Below are positions 9,839 through 24,612 of a stretch of DNA of 64,000 bases, in pieces (positions within the stretch are counted from its first letter, which is position 1; every line of letters begins with the position of its first letter). Position numbers and translations under genes: made by a program. Location: NCBI GenBank assembly GCA_026936335.1, contig JAPMXV010000034.1, forward strand, positions 124,001 through 188,000, written 5' to 3'. The stretch is from Mantamonas sphyraenae. Its lineage: Eukaryota; CRuMs; Mantamonadidae. The notes below the pieces were generated by a model, which saw nothing but the letters and a program-made list of their open reading frames with translations, searched no databases and had not been told where the DNA came from.

Positions 9839-11366
9839 ATGGCCTCAACCTTCCCGCCAAAGAATCCTCCCTCCGTTGCGCTGCGGGCGACATCCAAACC
9901 CGCACACACCATGTCGTCTGCCCCGATCAACCCGCAAACGGGCAACCCGTTCACCCGTGAGGAGATGCAAGCCAAGGAAGAGCAGACCAACAAGCGCCTT
10001 CAGAAGTTCCTCGTGGGGCTGATGGGCGTGTTGCCCCCCGAAGGCGAAAACCGCGAGCTGGAGCTGCAACGCAAGTATGCAGACAAGTGGATGTACAAGA
10101 CTCTGCAATCAAAGCGCAAGGAATACCGTTTTGACGAGCGATGGGTCAACGCACCCATCTTCTTCTCCCAGAAGCGCTACCAGGCTGCCCTCGAAGCCGA
10201 AGCCGAGGAACGCCAACGCGACCTGGAGAAGCTGCAGGCCACCTCTCTGTTTGGCAAGAAGCGCAAGGGAGCTGGAGCTGGTGTCGGTGCTGCCAAGGGA
10301 GGAGCCGCTGCCAAGGCTGCTGCAGCTCCCAACGCGGCACCCGCCGCCGGCCCGCCAGCCCTCACCATGTACAAGCCCATCTTTACGATCTTTATTTCCG
10401 TGGTCGACTGTGCCCTGCTGGCATACACCATCTGGCTCAACGGGGGCTTTGAGCCATGGCCTGCGGTGAACCCGTTCTTTGGTCCCAGTGTGCAGGTGCT
10501 GCTGGACAACGGCGCAAAGTACACTCCGTACATTGTCGAGCGTGGCGAGTGGTGGCGACTCATCACAGCCATGTTTTTCCACGTCGGCATCATCCATCTC
10601 ATTATGAACCTCGGCATGCAGATTCCCATCGGCAAGGGCCTCGAGCGCGTCTACGGTCCCTGGCGAATCATGACCATTTACATCCTTTCGGGCATTGGCG
10701 GCAACATTTGCTCCTCTATCTTTGTGCCCCAGCAGGTTGTCGTAAGTTGACTCCATTCAATCCCATGGCGCATGCGTTTCCGTGTGTTTTCTTTGTGTAA
10801 TGCCTCTCTGCACCATGCATGTGTCCCGTCATGGCCTTGGGAAGGTGCCGCCAGCCCGTTTCCCGGATGTGAAACGGTGTTTTAGGCGGCCACAGGCGCC
10901 GTGCTGGCGTTGCTGAGACTGACCTTGCGTCCCAATCACACACACACAGGTGGGGGCGTCGTCGTCGCTGTACGGTTTCTTTGGCGTGCTGCTCATCAAT
11001 GTGATCCAGTCGTGGAAGCAGCTCGACCGACCCGGCTTTGCCTTGTTTTCCACCCTCATGGTCATCATTGTGTCGCTGGGCATGGGTCTGCTCCCGCAAA
11101 TCGACAACTTTGCCCATATTGGCGGCTTCGTCATTGGTCTGTTTGTGTCCGTGGTGCTGCTGCCCAACGTCACCTTTGGCTATTGGGCGGCCAAGATCAA
11201 GATTGTGCTTGTGATTGTGTTCAGCCTTATCACCCTGGCCACCTTTGGCCTCGGTCTGCAGGTCATGTACAACGACATCAACCCCAACGGCTGGTGCCGC
11301 GAGTGCATCTACCTCACGTGCATCCCCTACGCAAACTGGTGCGACAACATCCAGATTGGCAAGTAA
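9839..11366 (+). CDS. Rhomboid-family intramembrane serine protease
   Basis: Two exons, 9839-10741 and 10950-11366, join in phase to 439 residues (an internal ATG at 9911 is an alternative start). The long cytosolic N-terminal region contains a basic and Ala/Gly-rich linker. The membrane part begins at about residue 178. It has the rhomboid signature FHVGIIHLIMNLGMQIPIGK in helix 2, VGASSSLYGFFGV with the catalytic Ser in the GxS position (about residue 305), and NFAHIGGFVIG with the catalytic His (about 357). Family members cleave membrane proteins within the bilayer. The GASSS variant in place of the common GASG is a little unusual, but both catalytic residues stand. The splice site falls just before the active-site motif; a CTGACC branch site is at about 10919. 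Confidence 0.9.
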
Positions 11367-11451
11367 CTCTTGGCAAATGTGTTTGCAGAGCTGGAAAAAA
11401 GAAACGACACATTGGCTTCTCAACCCATTCCTTCATTCAATCGCGTTCTGT

Positions 11452-12825
11452 TCAGCTCGAAAACAACTTGGGCAACCCCAGGCGCTCCACAACCTTGACT
11501 GGCAGTGCAAACACAGGATCCACCTGTTCCAGACCCTCGTAACCCATAGAGACAGGCCGGCAATACCGAAAAAGGTGTGGTACACATCGACACGATCGCC
11601 CTTGCGGTCTGCAATGCCTCCGGTGTCTGTGTCCTGGCAAGACAGGATAAACGCTTCCAGGGCGTCCTTGTTGATCCAATGCACCTTGTCGAGGATGGCC
11701 AGTGCACTGAGGATCCACCATGAGTAGCAAACGTCGGGCTTCTTCTCGGGCCTCCCGTTCAGTCCACCCGACTTTGTCTGTCGCTCGCACAGCCACCAGC
11801 CCAGCAGGTCGGCGTCCACATGATGCAAGGCTCCACCAATGGCCAATGCTGCCACACAGCAAAACACCTGTCCTGCGTGCGACTCGGCTCCCGGAACACA
11901 GCCGAAGCCGCCGTCAAAGTTTTTGCACGACGCCACAAAGTCTGTGGCTGCCTTGACGTCCACTGTGGACGACTCTGGAAGCTGGCCACCATTGCCCAGC
12001 ACCACCAGACAGTTCAGGGCACAGTAGGAGAACCGCGTGTCCACCTCGCCCCACTTGTCGCCTACAAACGAGCCATCCTCCTGTTGCAGACCAGACACGA
12101 CTGTGCACATGGGTTCCAGAAAAGGTAAGGGGGGCATGGGTGGATGATGGGTTTCAGCATGCGTCTGTGCCACTGGTTGTGAACGTGTGTGTCTGCTCGC
12201 CCTCTCACACTCCACTTACACGTGATGACTGCCTCTGTATCGATGCGGTCCAGCGCATCAAAGATGGCCAGGATCTGTACGGCACTGAGGGTGTAGAGCA
12301 GGTGCGGGTCATGGCCGATGTTGCCTCCAAACCCGCCTGCAAAGGCACCAACGTCGCGCGTGAGTGGTGTGCACTTCCCGTCAAACTCGCGGGCCCTGGT
12401 GGCTTCGTGTGCAACTCTCCCCTATGCGCGTGTACGTGTGTGTGGTTGGATCGCTGGTGCAGGCACGTGGCGGGAAGGGGGGAGGTGATAACCGTACCGT
12501 TTTCGTGTTGGCACCGCACCACCCAGTCGATGATCTCCTCCTTGGGCATTTCGTCGACGCCGTCCAGCAGCGCGATGGCCGACAGCCCCCAATAGACACC
12601 GGAAACGCGAAGATGTTCTGTCACCCAATACTCAAACTCGTGTTTGGCCTGCACGTCGATGGGTGCACAGAGTCAGCGCGTCTACCGTCTCACCGGGAAA
12701 TCCCTCGCCTATGCACACCACAGCGCCGCCCTCCTTACATTGGACAGTGTTTTTACATATTCCTTGTGCAGATCAACCAAGAGGGTCTTCCCTGCTTCCG
12801 AGGGTGCACCGGTGGAGTCGGTCAT
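11452..12825 (-). CDS. RABGGTB: Rab geranylgeranyltransferase beta subunit, with one frame break
   Basis: Four exons: 12739-12825, 12498-12648, 12220-12336 and 11452-12100. They encode the beta subunit of GGTase-II, which attaches geranylgeranyl groups to Rab proteins with the alpha subunit and Rab escort protein. Repeats of the alpha-alpha barrel are clear: [49 protein letters not shown], and zinc ligands in GEVDTRF, DVCYSWW and VDVYHTFFG. Near the end the frame changes at a GGG run (about 11543-11545): before it reads FFGIAGLSL, after it [15 protein letters not shown], both expected in the family. One extra G restores a 334-residue protein, close to the human 331. A consensus error is more likely than a dead gene, since the rest is intact. 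Confidence 0.9.
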
Positions 12826-12915
12826 GTGTGGGGGAACGCGAAAATTGGGTTGGCAACATGGACGTCCATCTTGCGACGTTTTTCTCCATCCTCTCATTAG
12901 CACACGTGGCGCACA

Positions 12916-14205
12916 TCACTCTGCATCCTCCAGGCGCTGAATAACGCCGTGTACAATCTCGCCACCAGCCATGAGCTTGCTGAGGTAGGCGTACTCGTTG
13001 TTTGCGTGGTATGCGCTCATCTCGCCAAAGCCAACAATCTGGATGTCAAAGCCAGCTTCCTGGAGCTCACGCACCAGAGGCAGCGATCCAGTGACGCTGT
13101 AGGGCTTGCATTCACCCTTGACGGCAGTGATGGAGTCGGAAAGAGCCTTGAACCCCGCACTCTCGATGTCACAAGCAATGCCCTTGTATGCCTCGCCACG
13201 CCAGGTCAGTTCCAGGGAGCCTGTGAGATCCTCGTCGTCGAGAGCAAAGCGAGAGGAGCCCGACGTGGACAGGGACCGCACGTCGAGGGAGCCGATGAAG
13301 TCTTTGCAACCCTGCATGACCTCGTCAATGTCGTAGAAAGGAGTGACACGGATGTCACCCGAAACAGTGGCCGAGCCCGGAATCTGGTTGGTGGAGCCTG
13401 AGGGCATGGACCAGACAGTGGGCTTGAGGCTAGACGGGACGGCAAAGCCATACACGTCCTCCTGTTCGACTCGGCCGTAGGTGGAGTGGAAAAAGTCCTG
13501 GAGGGCAATGGTGCCCTGCATGGCCAGCTCGATGGCGTTGATGGCCTTGTGCGGCAGACCAGAGTGGAACAGCTTTCCCTTGGCCGTGAGGTCCCACACA
13601 GCCGCAGCGCCAGTGCCAATCGTCGGGTTTGTGTCTGCGCTGTCCACCCAGTACACGGGTCCGTTCTTGCACTCGTCCATGACACCCGCCTCGACCATGG
13701 CATCCACACCCACACCGGGAATGTCGGAGCACTCCTCGTTGGCAATGAACACAGCAATCACCGACCGTTTCAGCGCCGGCTTGTTCACCGCCAGCGTCTT
13801 CATCACCTGAGCCAGCAGGGCCACGTGGCCCAAGCAGTCAGTGACACCACGCCCCTGCAGCTTGTCTGGGTTTTCACTGTCCCTGCTCAGCGTGAACGGG
13901 TCAAAGTCCCAGGAGTCCGGAGTTGCCGGAACCACGTCCATGTGCATGCCCACAAAGGACACGGTGCCCGATCCGGTGCCGGCGTACTTGACCACCAGAT
14001 TGGGACGACCTTCCACGTACTCGTGCTTTTGGATGTCCAGCACATCCTTGTAGTCGTTGAGAAAGGCAATCACTTCGTCGGCAATCAAACCCTCTTGAGG
14101 GTTCACGCCCTCGGACGGGTTGTTCTGCTGCTTCTCCACGTGCTGCATCAGTGAAGACAGCAATGAAACGTACTCTTCAGGATCCATGGTGGCGTAGGAG
14201 GTCAT
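12916..14205 (-). CDS. M20 metallopeptidase-family deacetylase, acetylornithine deacetylase type
   Basis: Single exon of 429 residues. All metal-ligand motifs of the M20 family are seen in order: VGMHMDVVPA (His, Asp), GRGVTDCLGH (bridging Asp), ANEECSD (catalytic and ligand Glu), VDSADTNPT (Asp), and SAYHANNEYAYL near the end (His). GKLFHSGLPHKAINAIE is the dimerisation-domain His region. Length and motif spacing match the eukaryotic N-acetylornithine deacetylase-like branch known from plants, about 440 residues; a dipeptidase of the same fold is the alternative. No signal peptide is visible, so it is probably cytosolic. It is divergent from the dienelactone hydrolase gene, with only 85 bp between the two ATGs, which must hold both promoters. 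Confidence 0.82.
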   Translation of the reverse strand: MTSYATMDPEEYVSLLSSLMQHVEKQQNNPSEGVNPQEGLIADEVIAFLNDYKDVLDIQKHEYVEGRPNLVVKYAGTGSGTVSFVGMHMDVVPATPDSWDFDPFTLSRDSENPDKLQGRGVTDCLGHVALLAQVMKTLAVNKPALKRSVIAVFIANEECSDIPGVGVDAMVEAGVMDECKNGPVYWVDSADTNPTIGTGAAAVWDLTAKGKLFHSGLPHKAINAIELAMQGTIALQDFFHSTYGRVEQEDVYGFAVPSSLKPTVWSMPSGSTNQIPGSATVSGDIRVTPFYDIDEVMQGCKDFIGSLDVRSLSTSGSSRFALDDEDLTGSLELTWRGEAYKGIACDIESAGFKALSDSITAVKGECKPYSVTGSLPLVRELQEAGFDIQIVGFGEMSAYHANNEYAYLSKLMAGGEIVHGVIQRLEDAE

Positions 14206-14290
14206 GGTCGTTGGTTGAAAAGGTGTTCGCTCCCGCGCCCCCGTCGCACCACCTCGACATCCCAACGTCCATTTTCCCAACCATCCAAAC

Positions 14291-15189
14291 ATGAGCAGCA
14301 ACGACAACCAGGTTACCATTGACCGCGATGGCGGCAAGCAGTGCAGCTTCTTTGCCTTTGCCGGCGATGACGCAGACGACTCCACACCCGTGGTGATTGT
14401 TTGCCAGGAGTGGTGGTACGTGACGAGACGCGCCTGTCGCTGTTGCGGTGGCATGCACGCGTAGAAACATGCAAGTGCTTGTGTGCGAGCGGGATGCACG
14501 CATGCATGGCAGTGCGTGTCGGCAGTGCAGCACTGTGGGGTATTTTCTGTGGCTTTGAGGAGAAAAAAAAAGGCTCCGTCGCTGACACGAACGGGCGGAA
14601 TTTGGCAACTCCGGGTGCACACAGGGGCGTGAACGAGCACATGAAGAATGTGAGCCAGCGCTTTGCCAACGCAGGCTTCCGTGCAGCCTTGCCGGACTTT
14701 TATTACGGCAAGGTGGCCTCTGACCCGCAAGAAGCCGGACACTTGATGGGCAACCTGGATTGGGAAGATGCCGCCGAGGTGGTGGATTCTGTGATTGGCT
14801 ACTACCGTGAGAAGAACGCCGACGTCAAGGTGGCCATCACTGGATACTGCATGGGTGGTGCCCTGTCCCTGCTGGCAGCCGCCAAGCTGGGCGACAAGTT
14901 GAGTGCAGCTGTGCCCTTCTATGGCATCCCTCCCGAGGACAAGTGTGACCTCACCGCCATCAAAGCCCCGGTGCAGGGCCATTGGGCAGTCAGCGACGAC
15001 TGGTGCACCCCGGAGAAGGTCACCGAGCTGTCCAAGACCCTGACCGAGGGTGGCGTCAACCACACCTTTTTCACCTACCAGGCCGACCATGCCTTTACCA
15101 ACGTCACCCGCGAGGAGGTCTACGACGCCAAGTGCGCCCAGCAGGCCTTTGACCGCACCTTTACCTTCTTTGGCCAGAACCTGTTTTGA
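14291..15189 (+). CDS. Dienelactone hydrolase family protein (CMBL-like)
   Basis: Two exons, 14291-14415 and 14625-15189, give 229 residues. The join restores the family hallmark QEWWGVNEHMKNVSQRFA, cut between TG and G of the second Trp. The nucleophile elbow is ITGYCMGGALSLLAAAKLG, with Cys in place of the usual Ser, as in dienelactone hydrolases. VQGHWAVSDDWC carries the expected acid region and YQADHAFTN the catalytic His. These enzymes open lactone or ester bonds of small molecules; the human relative CMBL activates ester drugs. The intron has a GTACGT donor and a CTGACACG branch site at about 14582. A (A)9 run at 14563 lies in the intron. Substrate unknown. Confidence 0.92.
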
Positions 15190-15273
15190 AAGAATGAATT
15201 CGTGCGCTCTGTTGCGTCATTGAGCATGCCTTTGTCACCACATGAATTTCCACACTGAAGAGGTGTCTGTGCA

Positions 15274-17398
<2,125 letters not shown>

Positions 17399-17477
17399 GC
17401 ATGAACGTGAATTGAATAGGGGCGTCTCCATTTGCTTTCGCTTTCAAGGTTACAGCGCCTGCAGAAGTGCAGCGCAT

Positions 17478-18709
<1,232 letters not shown>

Positions 18710-18803
18710 TGGTGTTTGTTTGGAAATTGGGTGGCTGCAACGGCGCCCGAACGCCGGACACCTGCACTCCCATGCGGTCACACCACACATGCTGTTCACC
18801 CCA

Positions 18804-20010
18804 TCATTCCTCGCCTGACTCTCTCAACAGGCCGTCCTCGTACAACATCTCCCATTTCGTGCCCAGGCGCGAGCTGATCTTGTGATCCTTGCGAACAAGC
18901 GCCATGCCGTCCAGAATGTTGATTTCCCGCTCGCCAATGGCCACATCCTTGGCCTTGTGTGCCTCGCCCTGCTGCCCAGACTGCGTAGCACGTCCTCCGC
19001 CGTTTCCTGCCTCACCTCCGTTGCTGCTGCTCGCTTCTGCTTCGGCGTCTTCTGTGTCCATCGCGTCGTCGTCTGCGTCCTCGCTTTCCTGCTCGCTTTT
19101 GGATTTGCCCTTCTTGCCCTTCCTTCCCTTTTTTCTCTTTGACAGCGAGCCTTCGATCATACCCATTGCCAGCGAGTTGGCCATCCGCAGCGCTGCGCTC
19201 TCTTCCCTCTTGCGTTCCAGTTCCTCCCGTTGCTTCTCGCTCAGTTCTGTCTCGTCCTCGGGCTCATCCGGGTTGGGCATGCTGTTCACGGGCTTCAAGC
19301 GTGTCTTCCACATCTCCTTATCCCTCGCTTCCAGCTCTTCCATGTACGGTTTGACGCTGAACGTGCGCTTGTGCTTCCCCTCCGCCCGCCGAGCGTCATG
19401 GCGTTGAATGGATAGGTCGCGCAAATCATCCAGAACATCCGCCAAGCGTTCGCGAGCTGCCATGTTCAGCACAGCCAACACCTCATGTGTGACCTGCTCC
19501 ACCCCGTTCCTAGCACACACGCTCCGCACTGCTTTCTCCAGCGCCTTTTCCGACAACAACAGGTCGCTCTTCTTGCTTTTACGTTGCATGTACTCCTCAT
19601 CCTGCTCATCCACCATCTCCACTTCTTCCATTTCCAGCGTCTCTTGCTGCGCAACGCCCCAGGTTCCGCCCGTGGGCCTCCATGTCAGCATGCGCGTCCA
19701 GCGTCGATCACTCCTCTCGCCTTTTCCGTGCCCTCCAGTCGAATGTGCCTGTGTTTGCACTTGCGCGCACGGCAACGGGGATCTCCCTCTTGCTGCACAC
19801 ACACACACACACACACATGTCACTCTCTCTCTCTCTGGCACCGATGTGCGTACAAAGAGCAAACAAGTGGCGACTGCCTGCTTCCACACCTCTTACCTTC
19901 AGATCAATGTTTGCAACCGCAGTGAGGTCAAACGTGGTGGCCAGGCCACGCTTGTCCAGCTCCGAGCCCGACCCCTCTGCAGACGTCGACTTTTTCCGTT
20001 TGCCGGGCAT
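18804..20010 (-). CDS. TAF4: TFIID subunit TAF4, short form with C-terminal histone-fold domain
   Basis: Two exons, 19897-20010 and 18804-19646, give 318 residues. The join makes DLTAVANIDLKQETLEMEEV, matching the start of the TAF4 domain in animals and fungi. The histone fold follows: ALEKAVRSVCARNGVEQVTH, then LAVLNMAARERLADVLDDLR and DLSIQRHDARR. A charged helical part (ELSEKQREELERKREESA) and Lys-rich and acidic linkers follow, and the protein ends with ILDGMALVRKDHKISSRLG. TAF4 pairs with TAF12 inside the TFIID core. The long Gln-rich N-terminal part of animal TAF4 and the TAFH domain are absent; the protein starts almost directly at the TAF4 domain. Intron donor GTAAGA, branch CTGACAT. 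Confidence 0.78.
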
Positions 20011-20082
20011 GGAGTTTGGGCGAACTTTTCAACTGCTCTCGCACACGCACCTGAATTTGAAAAGCAACCCACCCACTGGAAA

Positions 20083-21335
20083 ATGAGCGAAACCGCAGAA
20101 CAAAAGACCAACGCCCTCGGCATGCCCGTGGACAGCACCGAAGTCCGCTCCATGGCCGCTTTTGAGCCGCACTCGGATCTGAAGGAGTGGAACTACAACC
20201 CCAAGCCTCTGAGCGACGACATGGTGGAAATTCGCATCACGTACTCTGGTAAGTGTGACAAGCGATCCCACAAGAATGTTATGGGCACGGTGAGTCGCTG
20301 GCAGCGACCACGTTCGCCTTCCTAGCGTCGCCAGATGGAGCCCAGCACAAACGGAATTTCCGGCACGTTCTAAGAAGCTGACAAAGCGGCTGTGCCTCCA
20401 ACCTCGCAGGGGTGTGCCACTCCGATATCCACACCATCGACGGGGATTGGGGTGACTGCACCTACCCGTGTGTGCCGGGCCACGAAATCATCGGTGTCGT
20501 GACGGCTGTGGGTGACGCTGTCACTGATCTCAAGGTGGGCGACCGTGCTGGCGTGGGTCCTCAGGTGCGCACGTGCATGCAGGACACCTGCCCCTACTGT
20601 GCCGAGTTTGACAGCCTGTGCCCTGAGGCAACCCTGACGTACAACGATGTCGATTACGAGATGTACCAGACCTACGGTGGGTACGCCGAAAGCTGGCGTG
20701 GCCATGCCCGCTGGGCCTTCAAGATCCCTGATGGACTGGAGAGCAGCGTCACTGCTCCTCTCCTGTGTGCTGGTGTGACCACGTACGCCCCGCTTGTCGA
20801 GTACGGCGTCAAGGAGGGCGATAAGGTGGGCATCCTCGGCATCGGTGGTCTTGGACACTGCGGCATCCAGTTTGCACATGCTCTGGGTGCCCACACAGTC
20901 GCCATCTCCGGATCCGACAACAAGAAAGATTTGGCACTGGAGCTTGGCGCCGACGAGTTCCTCTCTTACAAGGATTCCCAGGCCATGAACGCCGCCGAGA
21001 ACTCGTTCGACTTTATCCTCTGCACCGTGAGCGCTCCTCTGGATTACGAGACCTACTTTAAGATCCTCAAGCCCAACGGCCGCTTCTGCTTGGTCGGCCT
21101 GCCCGCCGACGACATCAGCTTTGATGTCATGAAGCTGGTCACCAAGCGCATCCAGTTCTGCGGCTCTCTCATCGGTGGAGTCGACCGCATGAAGGACATG
21201 CTGGAGTTCTCTGCCAAGCATGGCATCAAATGCATGGTCGAGGTCTTTGAACTGGACCAGGTCAACGAGGCGATTCAGAAGGTGCGCGACAACACTGTTC
21301 GCTTCCGCGGTGTGCTCCATGTGTCCGACGAATAG
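20083..21335 (+). CDS. Zinc-dependent alcohol dehydrogenase, cinnamyl-alcohol-dehydrogenase type
   Basis: Two exons, 20083-20248 and 20410-21335, give 363 residues; the join completes GVCHSDIHTIDGDWG with the catalytic zinc Cys. Also present are PCVPGHEIIGVV (Glu/His zinc region), a structural zinc site with Cys residues in RTCMQDTCPYCAEFDSLC, GGYAESW, and LLCAGVTTYAPL. The nucleotide-binding motif is GILGIGGLGHCGIQFAHALG. These mark the cinnamyl/mannitol/YADH-type CAD branch of the medium-chain dehydrogenases, usually NADPH-dependent aldehyde reductases. Substrate cannot be assigned. Intron 20249-20409 has GTAAGT and a CTGACAA branch site. The stop is 11 bp before the edge of inverted-repeat copy B, so this gene's 3' UTR must run into the duplicated segment. 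Confidence 0.92.
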
Positions 21336-21346
21336 ATTGTGTTTGT

Positions 21347-23465
<2,119 letters not shown>

Positions 23466-23542
23466 ACACTTCGTCCCGAAAAGGCTCGATTGCGCTCGTG
23501 GACCCACAACGCTGCTGCATAGGCTCCGTCAACGTGCACACG

Positions 23543-24409
23543 ATGTCCGTTCGCCTGTTTGTGGCTCTTGCTTTGGTCGCGCTCTCGTTTTGGATTCCAG
23601 GTAGGCTGCAGAGTCGCCTCTAGATGCCATTTTCGTTGCGAGCACGCTCACACGCCTGCCCCGCCCGCCACAGGAGCATCCAGTGCCACGTGTGATGGTA
23701 CATGCGTAGCGACCTCTAACCTCACCGGCATCTCGTTCTGCAAAGGGTTCGTGGGTAGCTACCCAGCATGCATGACGTCGCGCGTTTTCCAAGGTGCGTC
23801 CGCAGTTTGCGCTTCTCTCCCACGACCACGGTTGCCTTCGCGCCGGGAACACGCCACGAGAGCTGTGATTCCACACCGCTGACCCTTGTGTGTTCTCTCC
23901 TGCCTCTCCCCCCCCCCCCCCCTTCCCCCTTAAGGTGTTACATACAAGGACACGGTTGCCGATATGGAAAAGTACGCGCAGCTGGAGTTTGACTACAACG
24001 TCGCCTACATGACGCCCGTCCTGTCCACTCTCAGCGACGATTGCCTCGATCGGCTAGCTGCCTGGTCCTGCTACAACGTATTTCACAAATGCAACCGTGA
24101 CACCAACGAGGTGTACCCCCAATGCTACGACGTAAGTCCCCTCCGCGCGAGCACACCTCCCTGCGTATTTCTCACACCGCCTTGTGCACGCACCAGAACT
24201 GCTTCAAACTGTATGAAGTGTGTTCGGGCGGTGTGCCCGACCCTAACCCCTGCAGTGCCAAGGCCGACCCTGCCAAACCCAACATGGTTCTCTATGCGGC
24301 CCAGGGGCAAGATTTGTGCACAGGCGCTGCGTCCAGCATTGCCCTCTCCTACTCCCTCCTCCTGGCCACAGCTGCTGTCGTGGCCGTTTTCCTCCACAAC
24401 GGTCTGTGA
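23543..24409 (+). CDS. Secreted, probably GPI-anchored Cys-rich protein with Frizzled-CRD-like domain
   Basis: Four exons, 23543-23600, 23674-23793, 23935-24131 and 24197-24409, give 195 residues. MSVRLFVALALVALSFWIPG is a signal peptide. The mature part has evenly spaced cysteines: SSATCDGTCVATSNLTGISF, CKGFVG, YPACM, LAAWSCYNVFHKCN, VYPQCYDNCFKLYEVCSGG. The order F/YxCxxxxxxC, then PxCxxxCxxxxxxC, resembles the second half of Frizzled-type cysteine-rich domains; the likeness is weak and by eye. The end is a hydrophobic tail (LSYSLLLATAAVVAVFLHNGL) with no cytosolic part, as for a GPI signal. The third acceptor (TTAAG) follows a run of 15 C residues at 23908-23922. A surface receptor or adhesion role is inference. 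Confidence 0.72.
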
Positions 24410-24612
24410 ACACCGTGGCCAACGCACCCGTTCTCCATTTTTGGCGAGGCGATGACGACGCGACAAATTGAAACCCGTCTCTTCTCCCATCACCGAAAGC
24501 AACCACAATTCCCCCCGCCGCCTTCGACCTCTTCTCATCCACACTCTCACCCGCATGTGTTCTGCTCTTGAACCCTTTCTGTTTTCCTGGCTCCCACGCG
24601 GAACCAAGCCAA

